From: Nocardioides szechwanensis
Lineage (GTDB): Bacteria; Actinomycetota; Actinomycetes; Propionibacteriales; Nocardioidaceae
DNA length: 64,000 bases
NCBI RefSeq assembly: GCF_900103935.1
Contig: NZ_FNIC01000010.1
Span: 40,011 to 104,010, forward strand
Reading direction: 5' to 3'
A model generated the notes under the pieces. The model searched no databases, had not been told where the DNA came from, and saw nothing but the letters and a program-made list of their open reading frames with translations. Positions within the stretch are counted from its first letter, which is position 1. Every line of letters starts with the position of its first letter. Of the stretch, positions 42,736 to 50,818 are shown one piece after another. A program made the translations under genes and the position numbers.

Positions 42736-43562
42736 CTGACGCCGTGAGCGGGCTGCCGCGCCTCGTCGCGACCGACCTCGACGGCACCCTGGTCCGCTCC
42801 GACGAGACCGTGTCCCCGGAGTCCGCACGGGTCCTCGCCGAGCTCGACCGCCGCGGCATCCCCGTCGTCTTCGTCACCGCCCGGCCGCTGCGCTGGATGG
42901 ACGAGCTCTGGTCGATGGTCGGGGCGCACGGTCTCGCCGTGGTCTCCAACGGCGCGATCCTCTACGACGTCACCCGCCGCGAGGTCCGCGAGGTGGTCGG
43001 CATCGACCGGGAGGCGGGGCTGCGCCTGGTCGAGGCGATCGCCCGGGCGGTGCCGACGGCGGGCTTCGCCATCGAGCGCGTCGACGGGCTCCGGCAGGAC
43101 GAGCGCTTCGTCGACATCCACCGCGCCGACGGTGCCCTGCGGGGCGCCCTGGCCGACCTCTGGGACACGACGGCGGTCAAGCTGCTCGTGCAGGACCTCG
43201 AGGCGGACCCGCACATCTTCCGTGAGGCCGTGGTCTCCGCGGTCGGCGACAACGCGGTCGCGACCTGGTCGGTCGACCATCTCGTGGAGATCAGCGCCCC
43301 GGGCATCACCAAGGCAGCGACCCTGGCCCGGGTCGCCGCTGGGCTCGGGGTCGACGCTGCGGACGTCATCGCGTTCGGCGACATGCCCAACGACCTGGCG
43401 ATGCTCGGCTGGGCCGGTACGTCGTACGCCATGGCCAACGCGCACCCCGACGTCCTCGCCCTCGCCGACCACGTGGCGCCCGCCAACGACGACCACGGTG
43501 TCGCCCGGGTCCTGGCCGACGTGTTCTCCGTCAACTGGCCCCCGCCACCCCCCATCTGTTGA
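42732..43562 (+). CDS. HAD-superfamily Cof-type phosphatase, copy 2
   Basis: A 276-residue relative of the gene at 41408, again HAD IIB. Motif I is VATDLDGTLVRSD; motif II is VVFVTARPL; the acid motif near the end is DVIAFGDMPNDLAMLGWAGTSYAM. The cap region differs from copy 1, so the substrates are likely different. The GTG at 42732 overlaps the acetyltransferase stop (GTGA). The next gene starts one base after its stop. Confidence 0.9.
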   Translation: MTDAVSGLPRLVATDLDGTLVRSDETVSPESARVLAELDRRGIPVVFVTARPLRWMDELWSMVGAHGLAVVSNGAILYDVTRREVREVVGIDREAGLRLVEAIARAVPTAGFAIERVDGLRQDERFVDIHRADGALRGALADLWDTTAVKLLVQDLEADPHIFREAVVSAVGDNAVATWSVDHLVEISAPGITKAATLARVAAGLGVDAADVIAFGDMPNDLAMLGWAGTSYAMANAHPDVLALADHVAPANDDHGVARVLADVFSVNWPPPPPIC

Positions 43563-43563
43563 G

Positions 43564-44205
43564 ATGGACCCCGTGTCAGCCGTCGTACGCCGCCTCCTGG
43601 TCGCCGCCTTCGTGGCGGCGTCGTTCGTGACGATCGGTGCCACGCCCGCCCAGGCGGCCTGCACCTGCTCCACGCCGACCACGATCATGGAGAGCATCAA
43701 GGCGTCCGACGCCGTCTTCACCGGCACCGTGGGCGAGGTGACGGTGACCGAGCCGACCGGTCAGGCGGGGCAGGCGGCGGAGGCCGTCATCACCAACGCC
43801 GTGACCGCCGACCGCTTCTACAAGGGCACGCTCGACGGGCCCGACCAGGTCGTGCGCACCACCCCGCGCACCCAGGCCACGTGCGGCCTCGGCCAGCTCA
43901 AGACCGGCTCCCGCTACGTCTTCATCGTGCAGGCCGCCGCGCCCGGCGACACCGTGGCCCCGTGGGTCGACGACGGCTGCTCCGGCACCCGCCTCGAGAC
44001 CGCAGCGCTGGTCACCCAGGTCGAGGGCGTGCTCGGCAACGGCGACCCTGCGGTGGCTCCGGAACAACCTTCGGCCGTGCTCACCGACGTCGACACCTCC
44101 GAGCCCACGACGCTGGGCCGGGCCGCGGCGCCCGGGCTCGCACTAGTGCTGATCGGGCTGCTCGGCCTGGTGCTCGTACGCCGGCTCAACTCGCGCCGCA
44201 ACTGA
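43564..44205 (+). CDS. Exported, C-terminally anchored protein with a TIMP-like N-terminal domain
   Basis: A 213-residue protein. The signal peptide runs to about residue 32 (LLVAAFVAASFVTIGATPAQ then AAC). The mature start CTCSTPTTIMESIKASDAVF then TGTV resembles the Cys-x-Cys N-terminus of TIMP/NTR-like domains, with further Cys in TQATCGLGQL and DDGCSGTRLE. The C-terminus is a single membrane helix (LALVLIGLLGLVLVRRL) followed by a short basic tail, which anchors it. It is the last gene of the serS operon. Function is unknown; the TIMP-like reading is by motif only. Confidence 0.72.
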   Translation: MDPVSAVVRRLLVAAFVAASFVTIGATPAQAACTCSTPTTIMESIKASDAVFTGTVGEVTVTEPTGQAGQAAEAVITNAVTADRFYKGTLDGPDQVVRTTPRTQATCGLGQLKTGSRYVFIVQAAAPGDTVAPWVDDGCSGTRLETAALVTQVEGVLGNGDPAVAPEQPSAVLTDVDTSEPTTLGRAAAPGLALVLIGLLGLVLVRRLNSRRN

Positions 44206-44209
44206 GCTC

Positions 44210-44821
44210 CTAGAGGTACATCCCGCCCGAGCCACCGGGGCGGTGGTCGTCGTCAGGCTGCTGACCGGCGTCGGCCGACGGGGGCCCGCCGCCCATCCCG
44301 GCGGGCAGCGCGCGGCGCATCTGCTCGAACTGGGCGCGTGCGGCCATCTGCTGGGCGTACATCGCGGTCTGGATGCCGTGGAAGAGCCCCTCGAGCCAGC
44401 CGACGAGCTGGGCCTGGGCGATGCGGAGCTCGCCCTCGGACGGCGTCGCGTCCTCGCTGAACGGCAGTGTCAGCCGGTCGAGCTCCTCGACGAGCTCGGG
44501 GGCCAGGCCGGCCTCCAGCTCCTTGATCGAGGACTGGTGGATCTCCTTGAGCCGGTTGCGGCTCGCCTCGTCGAGCGGGGCGGCCTTCACCTCCTCGAGC
44601 AGCTGGCGGATCATGCTGCCGATCCGCATCACCTTGGCCGGCTGCTCGACCAGGTCGGTGAGCGCGCGCTCCTGGACCTCGTCGTCGCCCTCGCCGTCGT
44701 CGCCGTGGGTGCCGTCCGCGCCGGACTGGGTCAGGGCGGAGGCGGGCACCGTGCCGATCGGCTTGCCGTCAGGCCCCACGATGACGACCTGCTGCTCCTG
44801 CTCTTCGGGCTGCTCGCTCAT
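44210..44821 (-). CDS. bpa: Bacterial proteasome activator
   Basis: ATP-independent gate opener of the actinobacterial 20S proteasome (also called PafE). It has 203 residues. The family core is LVEQPAKVMRIGSMIRQLLE then VKAAPLDEASRNRLKEIHQS, then ELEAGLAPELVEELDRLTLP and ELRIAQAQLVGWLEGLFHGI. The C-terminal end is GGMYL; the well-studied family ends GQYL, so the penultimate Tyr-Leu contact is kept. ATG 44821 is preferred over GTG 44830 because GGGTGGAG lies just upstream. It shows that the organism has a proteasome. The disordered acidic N-terminus is normal. Confidence 0.93.
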   Translation of the reverse strand: MSEQPEEQEQQVVIVGPDGKPIGTVPASALTQSGADGTHGDDGEGDDEVQERALTDLVEQPAKVMRIGSMIRQLLEEVKAAPLDEASRNRLKEIHQSSIKELEAGLAPELVEELDRLTLPFSEDATPSEGELRIAQAQLVGWLEGLFHGIQTAMYAQQMAARAQFEQMRRALPAGMGGGPPSADAGQQPDDDHRPGGSGGMYL

Positions 44822-44855
44822 GCGCTCCACCCTATGCGGCGCTCCGAACGGGCGA

Positions 44856-45833
44856 TCAGACGGTGAGGACGATCTTGCCCAGGTGCTCGCCGGACTCCAT
44901 GAGCGCGTGGGCGGCGGCGACGTCCTCGAGCGGCATCGTGCTGTGTACGACGGGCCGCACCAGGCCCTCGGCGACCAGCGGCCACACGTGCTCGACCAGC
45001 GAGGCGCAGATCGCGGCCTTCTCGGCGACCGGCCGCGAGCGCAGCGACGTGGCGATGACCGCGCCGCGCTTGCGCAGCAGCGCGCTGATGTCGAGCTCGC
45101 CCTTGGTGCCGCCCTGCATCCCGATGATCACCAGGCGGCCCTGGAGGGCGAGTGCCTCGACGTTGCGGCCGAGGTACTTCGCGCCCATGTTGTCGAGGAT
45201 GACGTCGACCCCGGCCCCGTCTGTGCGGTCGCGGACCACCTGGACGAAGTCCTCGTCGCGGTAGTTGATGGTCACGTCCGCGCCGAGAGCCGCGCAGGCG
45301 GCGAGCTTGTCCGACGTACCCCCGGTGGTGAAGACGCGCGCCCCGAGCTGCGAGGCGAGCTGGATCGCGAAGGTGCCGATGCCGCCGGCGCCGCCGTGCA
45401 CCAGCAGGCTCTCGGTGGGCTGGAGGCCCGCGACCATGAACACGTTGGACCACACGGTGGCGGCCACCTCGGGGATCGCGGCCGCGGTCACCAGGTCGAC
45501 CCCGTCGGGCACCGGCATCACCTGGCCGGCCGGTACGACGACCCGCGACGCGTAGCCGCCTCCCGCGAGGAGCGCACACACCTCGTCGCCGACCTCCCAG
45601 CCGTCGACCTCGGCGCCGAGCGCCGCGATGGTGCCGCTGCACTCGAGGCCGATCACGTCGGAGGCGCCGGGCGGCGGCGGGTAGAAACCCTGGCGCTGGA
45701 GGAGGTCGGCGCGGTTGACGGCGGTGGCGGCGACGGTGATCGCGACCTCGCCCGGGCCCGGCTCGACGTCGGGCACGTCGGAGACGGACAGGACCTCGGG
45801 GCCACCGGCTCCGGCGGCGATCACGGCACGCAT
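44856..45833 (-). CDS. NAD(P)H:quinone oxidoreductase (zinc-less MDR family)
   Basis: A 325-residue medium-chain reductase of the quinone oxidoreductase/PIG3 group. VNRADLLQRQGFYPPPPGAS is the hallmark of this group. The Rossmann motif is LLVHGGAGGIGTFAIQLA, and no catalytic zinc Cys/His cluster is seen. IGMQGGTKGELDISALLRKR lies in the late part. It probably reduces quinones or enones using NADPH. It is a stand-alone gene facing the same way as bpa, with 34 bases between bpa's start and its stop. Confidence 0.9.
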   Translation of the reverse strand: MRAVIAAGAGGPEVLSVSDVPDVEPGPGEVAITVAATAVNRADLLQRQGFYPPPPGASDVIGLECSGTIAALGAEVDGWEVGDEVCALLAGGGYASRVVVPAGQVMPVPDGVDLVTAAAIPEVAATVWSNVFMVAGLQPTESLLVHGGAGGIGTFAIQLASQLGARVFTTGGTSDKLAACAALGADVTINYRDEDFVQVVRDRTDGAGVDVILDNMGAKYLGRNVEALALQGRLVIIGMQGGTKGELDISALLRKRGAVIATSLRSRPVAEKAAICASLVEHVWPLVAEGLVRPVVHSTMPLEDVAAAHALMESGEHLGKIVLTV

Positions 45834-45845
45834 CCGCGCAGTCTG

Positions 45846-46214
45846 TCAGTCCTCGACGTCGTCGGGGTCCTCGGCCTTTTCGACATCCTCGAAGTCCTCG
45901 AGGCTCTCGCCCGTGTGGTCGACCGCGCTGTCGTCGGGCACCGGGTCGTCGATGTCGACCGGGTCCCGGAAGCCCGCGGGTCGGTCCCAGCCCTCCGCCA
46001 GCGTCTGGGCCAGGGCGGCGAGCTGCTCGACCTGCTCGGGGTCGGCGTCCTTGGAGCCGGCCGCGAAGCCGAGCAGGTAGGTGGTCACCGGCCCGGCGGC
46101 GTGCTCGACGTTCTCGGCCGCGATCCGGGTGAGGTCCTTGAGCAGTCCCTCGTCCACTTCCGCCTCGAGGTCGAGGACATCGCAGAGCTCGTCGATCCAG
46201 TCGTGGAGGTTCAC
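45846..46214 (-). CDS. DUF6457-domain protein
   Basis: A 122-residue protein. NLHDWIDELCDVLDLEAEVD then LLKDLTRIAAENVEHAAGPV and TTYLLGFAAGSKDADPEQ match DUF6457, a short helical domain found in actinobacteria next to or fused with MobA-type nucleotidyltransferases. The tail is acidic (DDPVPDDSAVDHTGESLEDF and EDPDDVED). GTG 46214 is chosen, with GTG 46220 also in frame. Upstream is the MobA gene (86 bases), in agreement with the family pairing. A role in molybdenum cofactor synthesis is inferred only. Confidence 0.75.
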   Translation of the reverse strand: MNLHDWIDELCDVLDLEAEVDEGLLKDLTRIAAENVEHAAGPVTTYLLGFAAGSKDADPEQVEQLAALAQTLAEGWDRPAGFRDPVDIDDPVPDDSAVDHTGESLEDFEDVEKAEDPDDVED

Positions 46215-46300
46215 CCCCACAGACTGGCCAGTCACGGGCCGTAGCCGCAACCCCATACCGGCGATCTGCGCCAATCCGGGCTGTGACTTCGGCCGGGAGA

Positions 46301-46873
46301 TCAGCCCAGGTCGCGCAGGTCGGCCCAGGTGTCCACGTCGCGGTGCTCCTCGCCGCGCGACTCCACGTCGACCAGGTCGAGCTCCGCGAGCAGCGCGTGG
46401 AGCGCCAGGTCGTGCTGCCCCTCGTGGTCGGGCCGCACCGCGTCGAGCCGCGCCACGTCGACGACCAGGGCGAGCTGGCGCCGGCCGTCGGGGTCGACCA
46501 GCACCGCGCCGTCGTGGCCCGGCGTCGCCTCGAGCAGGCGGCGGAACGTGCGGGCGTCGACCCGCGGCATGTCCACCGCGAGCACGGCGAGGCACGGCGT
46601 CGTACGCAGCAGCGCGTCGCGCCCGGTGAGCAGCGCGGCCACCGGTCCGCCGTACCGCGGGCTCTCGAGGGTGAACGTGACCGGCCGCTCGGTGTGCACC
46701 GGCTCGCCGACCACGACGATCTCGGTGGCGTCGATCAGGGCGTCGACCGCATGGGCCAGCAGGGTCCGTCCGCGCACCTCGACCGAGGCCTTGTCGACGC
46801 CGTCGAGCCGGGCGGCGCGGCCGCCCGCCAGGATCACGGCGCTGAAGGCGCTCAGGCCGGGTTCGACGTCCAC
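46301..46873 (-). CDS. mobA: MobA-like nucleotidyltransferase
   Basis: Predicted molybdenum cofactor guanylyltransferase, 190 residues. The nucleotide-binding loop is VILAGGRAARLDGVDKASVEV (the family consensus has GGxSxRMGxDK, here with Ala and Leu substitutions). The phrase ESPRYGGPVAALLTG provides the next loop, and LAVLAVDMPRVDARTFRRLL has the metal Asp. The DUF6457 gene follows it. Variation in the first loop leaves some doubt whether GTP is the substrate. The GTG at 46873 is the only suitable start. Confidence 0.82.
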   Translation of the reverse strand: MDVEPGLSAFSAVILAGGRAARLDGVDKASVEVRGRTLLAHAVDALIDATEIVVVGEPVHTERPVTFTLESPRYGGPVAALLTGRDALLRTTPCLAVLAVDMPRVDARTFRRLLEATPGHDGAVLVDPDGRRQLALVVDVARLDAVRPDHEGQHDLALHALLAELDLVDVESRGEEHRDVDTWADLRDLG

Positions 46874-46929
46874 GGGGCGAGTCTGTCACCGCCATGACAC
46901 CACTGGCGGGTGGGTGGCAGGCTGGTGTG

Positions 46930-47706
46930 GTGACCCCCACCAGCAACGAGCTCCGGATCGCGCTCGTCCAGGAGGCCGCGGGTCTCGACCCGGCCGGCAA
47001 CCGGGCCCGCCTGGAGGCCGCGACACCCGCCGGCACGGACCTGGTGGTCCTCCCGGAGGCCTTCGCCCGTGACTTCGGCGACGCCGGCTCCGACGTGGGG
47101 CCGTACGCCGAACCGCTCGACGGGCCGTTCGACCGCGAGCTCGCGCGGGTGGCCGAGCTGCGCGGCACCACGCTGGTCGCGGGGATGTTCGAGACGAGCG
47201 CCGACCCGGAGCGCCCGTGGAACACCCTGCTCGTCCGGGGCGCCGCCACGGCGTCGTACCGGAAGATCCACCTGTACGACTCCTTCGGCTACCGCGAGTC
47301 CGACCGGCTCACGGCCGGCGAGACCGAGCCGGTGCTCGTCGACGTCGCGGGCTTCTCGGTGGGGCTGATGACCTGCTACGACCTGCGGTTCCCCGAGCTG
47401 GCCCGGGCGCTGGTCGACCGGGGCGCCGAGGTGATCGTCGTCCCCGCTGCCTGGGTCGCCGGCCCGCGCAAGGTCGACCACTGGCGCACCCTGGTCCGGG
47501 CCCGCGCGATCGAGAACACCGTCTTCGTGGCCGCTGCCGGGCAGCCGGGGCCGCGCTATACGGGTCACTCGCTGGTCGTCGACCCGATGGGCGACGTGCT
47601 CGCCGAGGCGGAGGACGGCCCGGCGGTCCTCACCGCCACGCTGCGCCGGGACGTCCTCGACGAGGCCCGCCGTACCAACCCCTCGCTGGCTAACCGCCGT
47701 CTGTAG
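46930..47706 (+). CDS. Carbon-nitrogen hydrolase (nitrilase superfamily)
   Basis: A 258-residue amidase of the nitrilase/omega-amidase fold. The catalytic triad is clear: Glu in VVLPEAFARD, Lys in YRKIHLYDSFGY, Cys in MTCYDLRFPELARAL. VVPAAWVAGPRKVDHW is the substrate-side loop. Members near this sequence act on deaminated glutathione, omega-amides or N-carbamoyl compounds. GTG 46930 (or 46927) is preferred to ATG 46894, as the fold begins ELRIALVQEA. It is divergent from mobA and precedes a membrane-protein gene by 11 bases. Confidence 0.9.
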   Translation: MTPTSNELRIALVQEAAGLDPAGNRARLEAATPAGTDLVVLPEAFARDFGDAGSDVGPYAEPLDGPFDRELARVAELRGTTLVAGMFETSADPERPWNTLLVRGAATASYRKIHLYDSFGYRESDRLTAGETEPVLVDVAGFSVGLMTCYDLRFPELARALVDRGAEVIVVPAAWVAGPRKVDHWRTLVRARAIENTVFVAAAGQPGPRYTGHSLVVDPMGDVLAEAEDGPAVLTATLRRDVLDEARRTNPSLANRRL

Positions 47707-47717
47707 CCTCTTTCCCC

Positions 47718-48782
47718 GTGTCCAGGTCCTCCGCACGACGTCGCGCGCCCCGCGCCCGGCCGGCTCCGCGGCGGGTCTCGCGGGAGGCCTTCGAGACCCT
47801 CGGGCGCAGCCGGCTCCCGATCGCCGGTTTCGCCGTGCTCGTGCTGCTCGGGCTCGCCGCCCTGGTCGCCGGGATCGTGTCGCTGGGTCCTGACTGGCTG
47901 CCCGGCGCGGGTGCGGTGGCGGTCGCCAGTGCCTACTCGTGGGCGCTCGCCGCGCGCACGGGCGGCCGGCCGGTGGTCTACGGCACGCTCGCGGCCGTGC
48001 TCGGCGTGGTCGTCCTGGTCAGCGACGAGGACTACCTGCGCACCGGCGCCGCCGTGATGACCTGCGTGGTCTCCGCCGTGCTCGGCGTGATGGCGACGGT
48101 GCCTGCGGTGCGCTTCGTGCACGCCGTGCGCGAGTCCGTGATCGCGCTGGTGATCGCGGCGATCGGCGCCCTGGCCACGGTCGGCTTCGAGCCGGCGATC
48201 ACCGTCGTGGGCTTCGAGTACGCCACCTTCGGCCTGGCCCTGGTCGGCGCGTTCGCGGTCGTCTACCGGCTCGGCGCCGGCCTGCACGGCCTGGGCCGTC
48301 GCGGGGTCGCGGTCGTCGTGATCGGCATGGTGGTGCTGGCCTTCACGCTGCTGTACGCCGAGCTGCTGCGGCGCTACGGCACCCCCGGGCTGGTCGAGTC
48401 CCTGCTCGACGTCGTGCGGTGGAGCCGGTCCAACATCGGCGCCTTCCCGCGGCCGATCGAGACCGTCCTGGGGATCCCCGCCCTGGTCTGGGGCTGCCAC
48501 ATGCGGGCGCGCCGGCGCCAGGGCTGGTGGGTCTGCGCGTTCGGCGTCGCCGCCACCTCCGCGGTCGCCAACTCGCTGGCCAACCCGGCGATCACCCTGC
48601 GCGAGAGCAGCCTGTCGGTGCTCTACGGCCTGGTCGTGGGCCTGCTGATCGGTCTCGTGGTGATCCGGGTCGACCTGGCCGTGACCGGCTCCCCGACCGG
48701 TTCGCGGGGCCGTCGCAGCCGCCGCGACGAGGAGGCCACCGCCGTGCGCCCCGAGCCGGCCCGCACCAGCGCGCTGCTCTGA
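47718..48782 (+). CDS. Multi-spanning membrane protein of unknown function
   Basis: A 354-residue protein. A very basic, Pro/Arg-rich N-terminal tail (SSARRRAPRARPAPRRVSRE) is followed by about nine hydrophobic helices with charged loops. The helices begin with IAGFAVLVLLGLAALVAGIV and end with SVLYGLVVGLLIGLVVIRV. Repeated Gly/Ala/Val helices give no catalytic motif. The phrase ANSLANPAITLRESSLSVLY is near the end. It is the type often annotated as a hypothetical membrane protein in actinobacteria. The GTG at 47718 follows the nitrilase gene by 11 bases, so it may be co-transcribed. Confidence 0.72.
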   Translation: MSRSSARRRAPRARPAPRRVSREAFETLGRSRLPIAGFAVLVLLGLAALVAGIVSLGPDWLPGAGAVAVASAYSWALAARTGGRPVVYGTLAAVLGVVVLVSDEDYLRTGAAVMTCVVSAVLGVMATVPAVRFVHAVRESVIALVIAAIGALATVGFEPAITVVGFEYATFGLALVGAFAVVYRLGAGLHGLGRRGVAVVVIGMVVLAFTLLYAELLRRYGTPGLVESLLDVVRWSRSNIGAFPRPIETVLGIPALVWGCHMRARRRQGWWVCAFGVAATSAVANSLANPAITLRESSLSVLYGLVVGLLIGLVVIRVDLAVTGSPTGSRGRRSRRDEEATAVRPEPARTSALL

Positions 48783-48819
48783 TGCGGACTACCTGCCAGT
48801 AACGGCTAGCGTGCCGAGC

Positions 48820-49056
48820 ATGGCCCGTGAACAGGTGACCGAGATCCTCGCCGAGATGGTGGCCAACGTGCTGTCCCTGCCGGTGGCCGCAGGCGACACC
48901 GTCGTGCCGGGGGACATCGTCGTACTCCTGGAGTCGATGAAGATGGAGATCCCCGTGCTCGTCGAGGTCGCCGGCACCGTGAAGGCGGTCCGGGTCGCCC
49001 CCGGCGACGTCGTCCAGGAGGGCGACCTCCTGATCGAGCTCACGCCCGACGCCTGA
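48820..49056 (+). CDS. Stand-alone biotinyl/lipoyl carrier protein
   Basis: A 78-residue biotin-carrier domain. The modified Lys lies in LLESMKMEIPVLVEVAG, the hallmark tetrapeptide context MKM. The two half-domain hairpins are VLSLPVAAGDTVVPGDIVV and VKAVRVAPGDVVQEGDLLI. It probably serves an acyl-CoA carboxylase whose partners are elsewhere; the beta/alpha pair at 14725-18149 already carries its own biotin domain. ATG 48820 follows a GCTAGC tract. A tRNA gene follows on the opposite strand. Confidence 0.85.
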   Translation: MAREQVTEILAEMVANVLSLPVAAGDTVVPGDIVVLLESMKMEIPVLVEVAGTVKAVRVAPGDVVQEGDLLIELTPDA

Positions 49057-49070
49057 CCCGGCAGGGCTCC

Positions 49071-49162
49071 TGGCAGAGGGGGCGGGATTCGAACCCGCGG
49101 CTGACATCTCTGCCAGCGACCGCTTTCAAGGCGGTTCCGATCGGCCACTCCGGCACCCCTCC
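49071..49162 (-). tRNA. tRNA-Ser (anticodon TGA)
   Basis: On the minus strand, an acceptor arm GGAGGGG pairs with CCCCTCT (one G-U), the anticodon loop reads CTTGAAAG with anticodon TGA, a long variable arm (class II) is present, and the T-arm is GCGGG-TTCGAAT-CCCGC. CCA is encoded. Confidence 0.92.
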
Positions 49163-49223
49163 GTGCACGCCACGGTGCAGGACGGCGTACGACGACGCAG
49201 TCTAGGCGGGTGCCGGGTCGCGC

Positions 49224-49616
49224 CTACTCGGAGCCGCCGAGCTCGAGCTCGACGTCGTCGTAGACCATGTCGTGGATCCGCTGGACGTGGCGCCCGATGT
49301 CGATCAGCAGCCGCCTGAGCTCCTGGCGCACCGGCTCGAGCTCCGCGCTCTCGAGCACCGCCGGCCCGAGCCCGCCCAGCCGGGCGAGCAGCGCGTTGCG
49401 CTCGCGGAACGCCGTGCCGCCGCGGGCGGCCAGCCAGCCGTCGTCGGGGGTGTTGGTGAGCCCGATCAGGGCGTCGCGGACGACGCCCATCCGCTGTCGC
49501 ACCACCCAGCGCCAGTTGCCGAGCGCGATCCCGTCGAGGAGGGGCGCGTCGAGCGCGGCCTCGAGGGCGCGCAGCGCGGTCGTCATGCCTGTGGTCATGC
49601 CTGATGTGGTGGTCAT
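49224..49616 (-). CDS. Small conserved protein of unknown function
   Basis: A 130-residue, mainly helical cytoplasmic protein. LRALEAALDAPLLDGIALGN then WRWVVRQRMGVVRDALIGL and RERNALLARLGGLGPAVLES give amphipathic helices; the C-terminus is acidic. There is no membrane segment. ATG 49616 is selected because GGGAGGTT lies five bases upstream; a longer frame begins at 49733 but overlaps the divergent gene. The family is not recognised. It is divergent from the PH-domain gene. Confidence 0.65.
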   Translation of the reverse strand: MTTTSGMTTGMTTALRALEAALDAPLLDGIALGNWRWVVRQRMGVVRDALIGLTNTPDDGWLAARGGTAFRERNALLARLGGLGPAVLESAELEPVRQELRRLLIDIGRHVQRIHDMVYDDVELELGGSE

Positions 49617-49722
49617 GCCAACCTCCCGGGAGTCCCGGTGCGGGGATTCGAGCATGACTCCCCGAACGCCTCGCGACAAGGCCGATTGGCCCTCGATTTC
49701 GGTGTCTTGTTCAATCATCCCC

Positions 49723-50184
49723 ATGACCCCCACCGATGCGTCCGACTATCGGCTGTCGCGCCCCCTCGTCGCCCGCTTCGTCGGTGCCTACCTGGTCGCC
49801 TTCGCCCTCGTCGTCTTCGTGGCCACGGCGGTCGTCGCCGTCACCGAGGTCGCGCCCGACGTGCTGGTGGTCCTCCTGGTGGCCGGGCTGCTCGGCCTCG
49901 CCGGGGTGAGCGCGTGGCTGCGCGGCAAGGCCTACGTCGTACGCCTGGACCAGGACGGCTACGAGGTCGGGATGATCCGCGGCGCAGGCGTGAAATGGGC
50001 CCAGTGGAGCGAGGTCGAGGACGTCGTCACCGCCTCGCCGCGCGACATCCCGTGCGTGGTGCTGCGCCTGCACGACGGGCGGACCACCACCATCCCGGTG
50101 GAGGCGCTGGAGGTCGACCGGGAGCAGTTCGTCCACGAGCTGAGAGCCCACCTCGACCGCGGTCAGGGGCTGCGCCCGCTCTAG
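49723..50184 (+). CDS. Membrane-anchored protein with PH-like C-terminal domain
   Basis: A 153-residue protein. Two helices (FVGAYLVAFALVVFVATAVV, then VLVVLLVAGLLGLAGVSAWL) are followed by a PH-like cytoplasmic domain: AYVVRLDQDGYEVGMI, GAGVKWAQWSEVEDVVTA, CVVLRLHDGRTTTIPVEAL. This is the bacterial PH domain pattern (strand, Trp-x-x-Val, strand). Function is unknown; such proteins are common small membrane proteins in actinobacteria. Its ATG at 49723 is followed by the tRNA-Ser gene, 79 bases after the stop. Confidence 0.78.
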   Translation: MTPTDASDYRLSRPLVARFVGAYLVAFALVVFVATAVVAVTEVAPDVLVVLLVAGLLGLAGVSAWLRGKAYVVRLDQDGYEVGMIRGAGVKWAQWSEVEDVVTASPRDIPCVVLRLHDGRTTTIPVEALEVDREQFVHELRAHLDRGQGLRPL

Positions 50185-50262
50185 GACCCCGGGGTGATTG
50201 GTCCTGCGCCCGCGAGCCCTTGTAGCCTGTGCGGGCTGTCCCGGCACGCCGGGTATTGCGGA

Positions 50263-50356
50263 GGAGGCGTCGCCTAGTCCGGTCTATGGCGCCCGCCTGC
50301 TAAGCGGGTTTGGGGCTACAACCCCATCGAGGGTTCAAATCCCTCCGCCTCCGCCA
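50263..50356 (+). tRNA. tRNA-Ser (anticodon GCT)
   Basis: Acceptor GGAGGCG pairs with CGCCTCC; anticodon loop CTGCTAAG with anticodon GCT, a long variable arm (class II), and T-arm GAGGG-TTCAAAT-CCCTC. CCA is encoded at 50354-50356. Confidence 0.93.
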
Positions 50357-50462
50357 GCGTCGGGTACCTTTCGTCATCGACGGAAGGTCCTCGTCGTACC
50401 CGCACACCCGTGCCGCCGCCCGCCTCGAGGGCCGGCCCGGGAGCCGCCGCATTGCACAGACC

Positions 50463-50486
50463 TGCATTGCAGGATTCTGCAATGCA
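50463..50486. promoter_or_regulatory. Inverted-repeat operator candidate upstream of the secreted peptide gene
   Basis: Perfect 10-base arms TGCATTGCAG and CTGCAATGCA with a 4-base spacer. An extra half-site GCATTGCA lies 15 bases to the left (50449-50456). It lies about 100 bases upstream of the peptide ATG. The tRNA ends about 105 bases before it, so it is probably the promoter-region operator of the peptide gene. The rest of 50357-50587 holds no other motif I can interpret. Confidence 0.55.
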
Positions 50487-50587
50487 CATATATGAAGCAA
50501 CGTAACCCTCACGCTGCATCGGTCCCAGCGACCAGACTCTGAGCACGGGCCATTCCGTGGGCCCTACTACAGAAGGTGGGACTCCCC

Positions 50588-50722
50588 ATGAACATCGCTC
50601 GCAAGATCGGCATCACGGTCGCCGCAACGGCCCTCTCGCTGGGTCTCCTCGGAGTTTCGGCGCCTGCCCAGGCAAAGGACAGCAGCTGGGGCTGCGGCGG
50701 CTACTGCCGCGTCGCCCGCTGA
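50588..50722 (+). CDS. Small secreted peptide with C-x3-C pair
   Basis: A 44-residue open frame, too short for normal gene finders. The N-terminus is a classical Sec signal: MNIARKIGI with Arg and Lys, a hydrophobic core TVAATALSLGLLGV, and a cleavage site after APAQA. The predicted mature peptide is about 15 residues (KDSSWGCGGYCRVAR), with Trp, Gly-Gly, Tyr and two Cys that may form a disulfide. GAAGGTGGGA sits about seven bases before the ATG, a good ribosome site. Codon use is GC-rich as in its neighbours. It is convergent to a LuxR-type regulator, downstream of a perfect inverted repeat, and followed by a strong hairpin. A signalling or antimicrobial role is inference. Confidence 0.72.
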   Translation: MNIARKIGITVAATALSLGLLGVSAPAQAKDSSWGCGGYCRVAR

Positions 50723-50818
50723 CCTGGCCTCACACCCCTAGAGCTTGAGACCCGGACCCAACTGTCCCCCCACTTGTTGGGCCCTCGCGCCACTCCCCCC
50801 GGCCGGTCTCAGAAGAGT

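Noticed and set aside
46215..47249. Long N-terminal extension of the DUF6457 frame
   Set aside because: It runs antisense through other genes; the family domain begins at NLHDW, and GTG 46214 is a suitable start.
50557..50748. Another 63-codon plus-strand frame over the small peptide gene
   Set aside because: It has no signal or motif, while the 44-codon frame has a ribosome site, a signal peptide and a plausible cleavage site.
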